A stretch of 11,816 nucleotides of DNA, taken from positions 1 through 11,816 of the forward strand of contig CASBQH010000181.1 of assembly GCA_949127695.1 (NCBI GenBank). The letters are read 5' to 3'. The stretch is from Synechococcales cyanobacterium PMM_0073. Its GTDB lineage: Bacteria > Cyanobacteriota > Cyanobacteriia > Elainellales > Elainellaceae. Within the stretch, counting starts at the first letter, position 1. Each line of letters opens with the position of its first letter. The notes under the pieces are model-generated. The model saw only the letters and a list, made by a program, of their open reading frames with translations, searched no databases and was not told the origin of the DNA. The position numbers were made by a program, and so were the translations under genes. Shown piece after piece: positions 7,257-11,816 of this stretch.

Positions 7257-7273
7257 ACTGGAATTTCTGCGCC
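7238..7273. terminator. Large hairpin centred on the sat stop codon
   Basis: Positions 7243-7266 form a perfect 24-bp palindrome (half-site AAATTCCAGTCT). Outside it, GGCGC (7238-7242) can pair with GCGCC (7269-7273) across a 2-nt bulge, so the full stem could reach 17 bp with a 2-4 nt tip. The TAG stop (7254-7256) lies at the tip. The only following AT-rich run is TAAAATAT, so this is not a classic U-tract terminator, but it could act as an attenuator, an RNA-stability element for sat mRNA or a symmetric protein-binding site. The next gene starts 13 nt downstream. Structure is seen directly; function is inferred. Confidence 0.55.
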
Positions 7274-7285
7274 TAAAATATCAGC

Positions 7286-9454
7286 ATGGCACTCAAGCGA
7301 CGAGCTTTTCTACAGCGAGCGGGCATCTTCGCCACACTGGGATTCAGTGAGGCCAGCTTTGGGCTACTCAGTCAGCGCTATCAGCAGGCGCTGGCTCAGC
7401 CGACCGGTCGCAAGCTGGCCTTGCTAGTTGGAATTAACCAATATCCTGAATCGGTCTGTGACTATCCGCCGCAAGGCTCGGCGCTGAGCGGCTGCCTCAC
7501 GGACGTAGAGCTGCAATATGAGCTGCTGCTGAACCGCTTTGGCTTTGCGCCTGCCGATATTCGCCTTTTAACCAATCAGGCTGCCACTCGTGAAGCCATC
7601 GAAACCAGTTTTCTAGAGCATTTAGTCGAGCAAGCTGCCCCCGGTGACTTGGTGCTGTTCCATTTCAGCGGCTTGGGGAGCCAAGTGCAGATCGAAGGCA
7701 GGCAGCAAAATAGCCTAGTCCCAGTTGACGGCCAGCTCCCGACCGCCGATCAGCCTCTGGTGCAGGACATCATGCAGGAGACGCTGGCGCTGCTGCTGCA
7801 AAGCCTGCCCACGCGACAGGTGATCACGCTACTAGATGCAGGATTCAGCCGTCTGGGGCGGACTACGCAGGGCAACTTGAGGATTCGCTCTCGGCCTAGC
7901 GCCCCAGTGGGAGCGATCGCTGAGTCGGAGCTAGCGTTGCAGGATCGCCTGCGCCGTCAGCTGCCAAAGGCACAGCGGAGCCAGCCGCCGGGACTGCTGC
8001 TGAACGCAGGCACCAACAGTCAGCTTGTGGCTGAAGCACAGTGGGATGGCTTCAGCGCTGGGCTGTTTACCTACGCGCTAACGCAGCAGCTTTGGGGCGA
8101 TGCGTCGCTGAGCGTCAGCTTCACGCAAGCCGCCGCGCTGGTTCAGCGGCAGACAGGAGCCCAGCAGCAGCCCCTTGCCACTGGCCAAATGCTGTCAATT
8201 GGCAGGGCTGAACCCAAAGCAGCAGGCGTGATTCGGCATATTGAACCCGACGGCAAGCTCGACCTCTGGCTGGCTGGACTGCCCGCCGCCGTGCTGGAAA
8301 CCCAGACTGGCTCGCTGTTTGCCGCAGAGCTGGCCACAGAGGCAGAGCCAGTGTTGATTCAGCTTCGCAGTTGGACAGGGCTAGCGGTGACTGCCCGCAG
8401 CCTTTCGCCAGTGGTGCTGCGCCCCGGTCAGCTGCTGCGCGAACTGCTGCGAATTCTGCCGCGAGATCTGCGGCTGACGGTGGGGCTTGATCCGGAGCTA
8501 GAGCGAATTGAGCGGGTAGATGCCACCAGCGCCTTTGCCGCGATTCCTCGCATTACGGCAGTGGCTACGGGCGAGGCCAGCGATCTGCTGTTTGGCAAGC
8601 CCAAATTGCCGCTGCTAGCCGCATCTCTACCCAGGCCGTCGAGTGCAGCACCTGACGCAGCGATTCTAGATCCGCCTGCCGCACCGCTTTTGAAGGGCGG
8701 CTATGGCTTGTTTTATCCCGGCCATGACGCGGTTCCCAGCACGCTCAACCCCACAGCAGAGGCCGTCAAAACTGCCGTGGCTCGCTTAAAGCCGCAGCTG
8801 AAAACGCTCTTGGCCATCAAGCTGTTGCGAATCACCCAAAACGCCAGCTCTCAGCTCCAGGTGCAGGCCAAGCTGAAGCTGGTTTCGCCTGAAGCTAAGC
8901 CTGTTTTTCAGCAGGGAACTCTGCCGATTCAGCCTTCACAATCTGGCTCTGATCCACTCTCTCCGCCCGTTCTGCCTGCGGGTGGCCAGATTCAGTATCT
9001 TCTGGAAAACGCTGGAGATCGCCCGGTCTATTTCTTGCTGATTGGCCTCAACGCGAATGGCAATCCCGTGCTGTTCTACCCGGCCAATCCGCTCATTGCG
9101 GCGGGTGATAGCATTGCTGTGCCGTCGGTCAACGGCGCGAGAAACGGCGGCGGCTGGCTGCTGCAAACTGCGACGGGGCTGGCCGAAACCCATGTGCTCT
9201 TTAGCATTGCCCCCTTCACCCAAACCTCCCAGCTGTTGGCCGCATCGCCTCAGTTTGAAATTGATCAACTGCTGGCGCTCACAAATCCGCTAGCCGTGGT
9301 GGAAGCAATTCTGGCAGATCTACATCAGGCTAGCGCCGAAGGCAATGCCAAGCTGCCCGTTGAGGTTCCGGCAGATAGCTATGCGCTGGATATCAACGCC
9401 TGGGCGAGCTTCAGCTTTTTGTATCAGGTGGCGCTCCAGTCGCCCGTTGGCTAG
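7286..9454 (+). CDS. Caspase-fold (peptidase C14) pseudoenzyme with Tat signal and DUF4384-like C-terminus
   Basis: A 722-residue protein related to bacterial orthocaspases. Residues 3-26 (LKRRAFLQRAGIFATLGF...) look like a twin-arginine signal, implying export in folded form. The caspase p20-like domain runs from about 41 to 275: LALLVGINQYP (44-54), LSGCLTDVE (67-75) and GLFTYAL (259-265) are hallmark segments. The catalytic His motif, normally SGHG, is FSGLGSQ (127-133), so His is Leu130. The catalytic Cys motif, normally D-x-C-H-S-G, is LLDAGFSR (182-189), so Cys is Gly186. Both dyad residues are gone in an otherwise intact 2.2-kb frame, suggesting a selected non-catalytic role. About 300-530 is unassigned. 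About 560-680 resembles DUF4384 (PVYFLLIGLNANGNPVLFYPAN). No ribosome site is clear; ATG 7286 is kept because the Tat motif follows at once. The 3' end overlaps the DUF58 gene by 4 nt. One HIP1-like GCGATCGC lies at 7913-7920. Fold assignment is firm; function unknown. Confidence 0.85.
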   Translation: MALKRRAFLQRAGIFATLGFSEASFGLLSQRYQQALAQPTGRKLALLVGINQYPESVCDYPPQGSALSGCLTDVELQYELLLNRFGFAPADIRLLTNQAATREAIETSFLEHLVEQAAPGDLVLFHFSGLGSQVQIEGRQQNSLVPVDGQLPTADQPLVQDIMQETLALLLQSLPTRQVITLLDAGFSRLGRTTQGNLRIRSRPSAPVGAIAESELALQDRLRRQLPKAQRSQPPGLLLNAGTNSQLVAEAQWDGFSAGLFTYALTQQLWGDASLSVSFTQAAALVQRQTGAQQQPLATGQMLSIGRAEPKAAGVIRHIEPDGKLDLWLAGLPAAVLETQTGSLFAAELATEAEPVLIQLRSWTGLAVTARSLSPVVLRPGQLLRELLRILPRDLRLTVGLDPELERIERVDATSAFAAIPRITAVATGEASDLLFGKPKLPLLAASLPRPSSAAPDAAILDPPAAPLLKGGYGLFYPGHDAVPSTLNPTAEAVKTAVARLKPQLKTLLAIKLLRITQNASSQLQVQAKLKLVSPEAKPVFQQGTLPIQPSQSGSDPLSPPVLPAGGQIQYLLENAGDRPVYFLLIGLNANGNPVLFYPANPLIAAGDSIAVPSVNGARNGGGWLLQTATGLAETHVLFSIAPFTQTSQLLAASPQFEIDQLLALTNPLAVVEAILADLHQASAEGNAKLPVEVPADSYALDINAWASFSFLYQVALQSPVG
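9451..9454. other. Second shared CTAG: stop codons of two convergent genes
   Basis: CTAG gives TAG on the plus strand (9452-9454, caspase-fold gene) and TAG on the minus strand (9453-9451, DUF58 gene). This is the same 4-nt convergent overlap as at 3907-3910. Confidence 0.9.
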
Positions 9455-10773
9455 AGCTGGCTGCGTGCCTTGAGCTGAAGATAGCGCTCGACCAGCTGTT
9501 CGCCCAGCTGATCGGCGGGCGCATCGAGAATCAATACGCCCTTTTGTTTGAGGCTTTCCAGGGCAATCTGGCGCTGGCTGAGCAGATCGAGCGCGACAGC
9601 TCGCTGATAGCTGCGGTGGAGTTCTGGGGAGCTGCCTTGAGCTGGATCAGCCTGCCGTTCAATCTGCGGATCGCGCAGCGCCACACAAAACGGCAGATAG
9701 CGCGGCGTCAGGCGAGCCATGGCCGAGAGCAGCTCCGCTGAAGCCGTTTGGTCAATTACGTCAGTAATGAACACCACCAGCGCCCGTCGGGTTTGCTGCT
9801 GCGTAATCGCAGTCACCGCCGCCAAATAGTCAGGCTCTTGCAGGCTAGGCTGGAGCGGGGTGAGGCGTTCGATAATTTTGGAGAGCTGGTTTTGGCCACG
9901 TTCGGGCGGAATCCAGGTATGCAGCAATCGATCAAACACGCCGACGCCGACCCGATCGCCCCGGTTTAGCCCAGCCAGCGTGAGCGACAGCGCCGCGTTC
10001 ATCCCCCAGTCAAACCGGGCGAGTCCCTGCACCTGCGCCGTCATCAGCCTGCCGCTGTCCAGCAGCAAAATCAGGGTCTGCTCACGCTCTGGCTCCAGTA
10101 CCCGCAGCAGCAATCGGCTGCGCCGCGAGGTGGCCTTCCAGTCAATTAGGCGGCTGTCGTCGCCGACGCTATATTCTCGCAGCTCGGCAAATTCGGTGCC
10201 CATGCCCAGCCGCTGCGCTCGCTTCAGGCTGCCCGTATTTTGCAGCGCTAGCCGAATTGACAGCGCTTTGAGTCCGACCAAATCGGGGTAAACTGCTGCC
10301 GACTGCGCTTGCGGCACTGACCAACTACGCCAAGCCAGCCCCCAAGCGCCGAGCTGCCGCAGCCTTATTGCCCCAAAGCTATAGTCGCCGCGCTGACTCG
10401 GAAACACCTGATAAGTGAGCGTTTCGGTCGCGTTGGCCGGGAGCGTTATCTCAAGCCGCTGAGGCATGGCGCTGAAGGCTTGCGGAAATTCGTCGTGGAT
10501 TTGCAACAATGCCGTTCTGGTTTGCGAGCCAGCTTGCAGCTTTAGCTCCACCGGATTGCCGCGTCCAATTGAGAGCCGCTCTAGCGCCGATCGCTTGACG
10601 GTAATTTGCTGAGGCTGCACCCGCCAGCCGTCTATGAGCAGCAGCAGCAAAATCACGCCATCCCAGGCCAGCATTCCCAGCAAAGCATTAGACTGTTGAA
10701 GAGCAGCCTGAGCGAAGATTGCGCCGCCCAAACCGAGCAGCAGCAGTAGATAAACGCGACGAGTCGGCAGCAT
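9451..10773 (-). CDS. DUF58 membrane protein with von Willebrand factor A-like domain
   Basis: This 440-residue protein has two N-terminal membrane segments (about 6-23 and 30-47), an extracytoplasmic-type beta domain (about 55-165), and a cytoplasmic C-terminal part. The DUF58 signature is clear at 191-217: GTEFAELREYSVGDD then RLIDWKATSRR. The vWA-like domain begins at LILLLDSGRLM (234-244); the MIDAS-type motif is D-S-G-R instead of the classical D-x-S-x-S, a variant I believe occurs in this family. A second acidic position is in VVFITDVID (333-341). DUF58 proteins usually sit beside a MoxR-type AAA+ ATPase and transglutaminase-like genes and are thought to assist complex assembly or metal insertion; no such partner is in this window. 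The ATG at 10773 gives a natural start before the first membrane segment. Family call firm, role unknown. Confidence 0.88.
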   Translation of the reverse strand: MLPTRRVYLLLLLGLGGAIFAQAALQQSNALLGMLAWDGVILLLLLIDGWRVQPQQITVKRSALERLSIGRGNPVELKLQAGSQTRTALLQIHDEFPQAFSAMPQRLEITLPANATETLTYQVFPSQRGDYSFGAIRLRQLGAWGLAWRSWSVPQAQSAAVYPDLVGLKALSIRLALQNTGSLKRAQRLGMGTEFAELREYSVGDDSRLIDWKATSRRSRLLLRVLEPEREQTLILLLDSGRLMTAQVQGLARFDWGMNAALSLTLAGLNRGDRVGVGVFDRLLHTWIPPERGQNQLSKIIERLTPLQPSLQEPDYLAAVTAITQQQTRRALVVFITDVIDQTASAELLSAMARLTPRYLPFCVALRDPQIERQADPAQGSSPELHRSYQRAVALDLLSQRQIALESLKQKGVLILDAPADQLGEQLVERYLQLKARSQL

Positions 10774-10790
10774 ATGATCGGTAGCAGCGG

Positions 10791-10810
10791 TACTTTACGA
10801 CTTACTTTAC
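10791..10810. repeat. Direct repeat TACTTTAC in a divergent promoter region
   Basis: TACTTTAC occurs at 10791-10798 and 10803-10810, 12 bp from start to start, roughly one helical turn. The pair lies in the 81-bp gap between the DUF58 gene (minus) and the phosphatase gene (plus). Spacing suits a regulator dimer bound to one face of the DNA. Low evidence beyond the repeat itself. Confidence 0.35.
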
Positions 10811-10843
10811 AAGGCCATAAGCTGAGTTGACCAACCAGAATTC

Positions 10844-10848
10844 AGGAG
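10844..10848 (+). promoter_or_regulatory. Shine-Dalgarno of the phosphatase gene
   Basis: AGGAG ends 6 nt before the GTG at 10855, which supports GTG as the start codon of the phosphatase. Confidence 0.75.
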
Positions 10849-10854
10849 AAGCCT

Positions 10855-11481
10855 GTGCGATCAGAACCAGAGCCAGCAGAACAGGCTGATTTGAGCGAGC
10901 TTAAATGCGATCTGCCCTTGTTTACTTCCAGCAGTGCCCCGATTCGGGTCGATTTTCTGCCAGAGATCGCCGCCCATTTTCCGGGTCGCTTAGGCATGAC
11001 GATTGCGCCGGGAAAATGCAACTTGGGAATGCAGGCCGTCTGGCAGCGGCAGCTCGCGCCAGACCTAGAGCGACTGCGCCAGCATTACCAAACCGATCTG
11101 CTGGTGACGCTGGTGCAGGCTCATGAGCTAAAAGAGCTAGAGATTCCCGATCTGTTTGAGCAGGTGCAGGCTCACGGAATGCAGAGCTGCTGGTTCCCGA
11201 TTCAGGACTTCAGCACCCCTGATTCAATGGCGGGGCTGCAAGCGCTGGTGGAGCAGATTTTGGCGGCTTTGGCTGCGGGGCAAACGGTGGTGGTTCACTG
11301 CAAAGGCGGACTGGGGCGCTCTGGATTGGTGGCAGCAGCTTGCTTGGTGGCGCTGGGCTACTCGCCAGAAGCGGCTTTCGTCGCCGTACGGCAAGCGCGA
11401 CCAGGCAGCGTCGAAACCCTGGCGCAAGAAGCCTATGTGGTCGAGTTTGCGCGGCAGTGGCAGGCGGCTAGCGACTGCTAG
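10855..11481 (+). CDS. Dual-specificity/tyrosine-type protein phosphatase (CX5R)
   Basis: A 208-residue cysteine-based phosphatase. Residues 44-60 (GRLGMTIAPGKCN...) are the conserved entry segment of a bacterial DSP-like subfamily, followed by LERLRQHYQTDLLVTLVQAHEL (71-92). The general acid is likely Asp118 in PIQDFSTPD. The signature loop VVHCKGGLGRSG (146-157) contains nucleophile Cys149 and Arg155, with Ser156 completing the loop. The C-terminal helices follow, including ARPGSVETLAQEAYV (181-195), where the RPG..E segment is usual. All catalytic residues are present, so it is probably active, but the substrate (phosphotyrosine, phosphoserine, or a small molecule) is unknown. The GTG start is backed by AGGAG. 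No membrane segment or signal peptide is seen, so it should be cytoplasmic. It is divergent from the DUF58 gene; no cognate kinase is in the window. Confidence 0.9.
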   Translation: MRSEPEPAEQADLSELKCDLPLFTSSSAPIRVDFLPEIAAHFPGRLGMTIAPGKCNLGMQAVWQRQLAPDLERLRQHYQTDLLVTLVQAHELKELEIPDLFEQVQAHGMQSCWFPIQDFSTPDSMAGLQALVEQILAALAAGQTVVVHCKGGLGRSGLVAAACLVALGYSPEAAFVAVRQARPGSVETLAQEAYVVEFARQWQAASDC

Positions 11482-11534
11482 CGAGTTCTTGACTCAGCAG
11501 CTCGTGGCTTGCTGATCGAAACACCTAGGCAAGC

Positions 11535-11614
11535 TTCAGCTTCCGGCGTTGCTGAATGCAGGGATGAATTCGCCCCCAGCTCCCAATTCATAGCCCTATG
11601 GGCTACCCTGCGGG
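11535..11614. repeat. Chain of small stem-loops in the gap before the second caspase-fold gene
   Basis: Four adjacent inverted repeats: TTCAGC/GCTGAA (11535-11540, 11551-11556), ATGAATT/AATTCAT (11564-11570, 11585-11591), TAGCCC/GGGCTA (11591-11596, 11600-11605), and CCC/GGG around TGC (11606-11614). The segment GGCGTTGCTGAAT (11545-11557) reminds me of insertion-sequence termini, but no transposase or matching opposite end is visible. The remainder of the 257-bp gap (11482-11738) holds no gene that I can see. It could be a dispersed repeat, a structured leader RNA or a remnant. Confidence 0.4.
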
Positions 11615-11738
11615 AAGCAAGCAACAAGAAAGGGGGATCTCCGTTTCGCAGCCTCAATATTTAACGCCCTATGTAGTTTTCAAGCTACCGTAATGCTTAA
11701 GCTCTCCCAAGTCGTAGTCCTGTTCTCTGGGTTCAAGC

Positions 11739-11816
11739 ATGAAGCGATATGCCTTGGTTGTTGGTATCGGCGAATATGGCGAATATAGCGCTCTCAGCTC
11801 ATTATCTAAGCCTGCG
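11739..11816 (+). CDS. N-terminus of a second caspase-fold protein (cut by the window end)
   Basis: Twenty-six codons are open from ATG 11739 to the last base; an in-frame TAG at 11715-11717 shows nothing real lies upstream. The peptide starts MKRYALVVGIGEYGEYS and continues to LSSLSKPA. This matches the first strand and loop of caspase/peptidase C14 domains, where (K/R)-x-A-L-(V/L)-V-G-I-x-x-Y is followed by L-x-x-L-x-x-(P)-A-x-D-A. Compare LALLVGINQYP in the gene at 7286. It lacks a signal peptide, so unlike its neighbour it is likely cytoplasmic. In cyanobacteria such N-terminal caspase domains are often fused to other modules, which cannot be seen here, nor can the catalytic residues. No strong ribosome site is present. 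Confidence 0.7.
   Translation, partial: MKRYALVVGIGEYGEYSALSSLSKPA

Noticed and set aside
7060..7350. Frame bridging the sat 3' end and the start of the caspase-fold gene
   Set aside because: It overlaps two well-supported genes in another frame and is Arg-rich, typical of shifted high-GC coding sequence.
7913..7920. HIP1 octamer GCGATCGC
   Set aside because: Only one copy in 11.8 kb, so it does not show the enrichment seen in HIP1-rich cyanobacteria and gives little taxonomic weight.
1..11816. CRISPR array, tRNA, rRNA, integrase or intact insertion sequence
   Set aside because: I looked for regularly spaced repeats, cloverleaf-like segments and transposase motifs and saw none; this was by eye, not by a search program.

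Overview
The window reads as an accessory-poor stretch of a bacterial chromosome, most likely from a filamentous or unicellular cyanobacterium of moderately high GC content. This is an inference from protein style: the MnmA has the [10 protein letters not shown] insert-like segment familiar from cyanobacteria, a Tat-exported caspase-fold protein carries a DUF4384-like tail, the glutaminase and TlyA look cyanobacterial, and sulfate adenylyltransferase is of the single-chain Sat type. The HIP1 octamer GCGATCGC occurs only once (7913-7920), so HIP1 gives no strong support. No phage, transposase, CRISPR, rRNA or tRNA gene is visible.

Layout. 1-193: unassigned left edge, then a promoter/operator region. 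194-418: a Phd/YefM-type antitoxin with no toxin beside it. 419-684: a gene-free stretch with three short stem-loops, two of them near-identical. 685-1578 (+): glutaminase. 1611-3008 (-): RlmD/TrmA-type rRNA uracil methyltransferase. 3089-3910 (+): TlyA-type rRNA methyltransferase, starting at TTG. 3907-4701 (-): exported protein with two SPOR-like repeats. 4911-5975 (+): MnmA tRNA 2-thiouridylase. 6084-7256 (+): sulfate adenylyltransferase. 7286-9454 (+): Tat-exported caspase-fold protein in which both catalytic positions are lost. 9451-10773 (-): DUF58 membrane protein with a vWA domain. 10855-11481 (+): CX5R dual-specificity-like phosphatase, GTG start with a good Shine-Dalgarno. 11482-11738: gene-free, with a run of small stem-loops. 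11739-11816 (+): first 26 codons of a second caspase-fold protein, cut by the window end.

How it fits together. Three genes modify RNA (rlmD, tlyA, mnmA) and lie within 4.4 kb. mnmA and sat are co-directional and both concern sulfur, but 108 bp separate them and the link is only suggestive. The right half (caspase-fold pseudoenzyme, DUF58/vWA protein, phosphatase, second caspase-fold gene) looks more like signalling or envelope-stress biology.

The most notable observations are the caspase-fold protein with Leu and Gly in place of the His/Cys dyad and a second caspase-fold gene 2.3 kb downstream; a perfect 24-bp palindrome centred on the sat stop codon; two convergent gene pairs that each share a single CTAG as both stop codons; and a solitary antitoxin with an inverted repeat over its probable promoter. 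I do not see a convincing complete new multi-gene system; the dead caspase homologue is the best candidate for follow-up.
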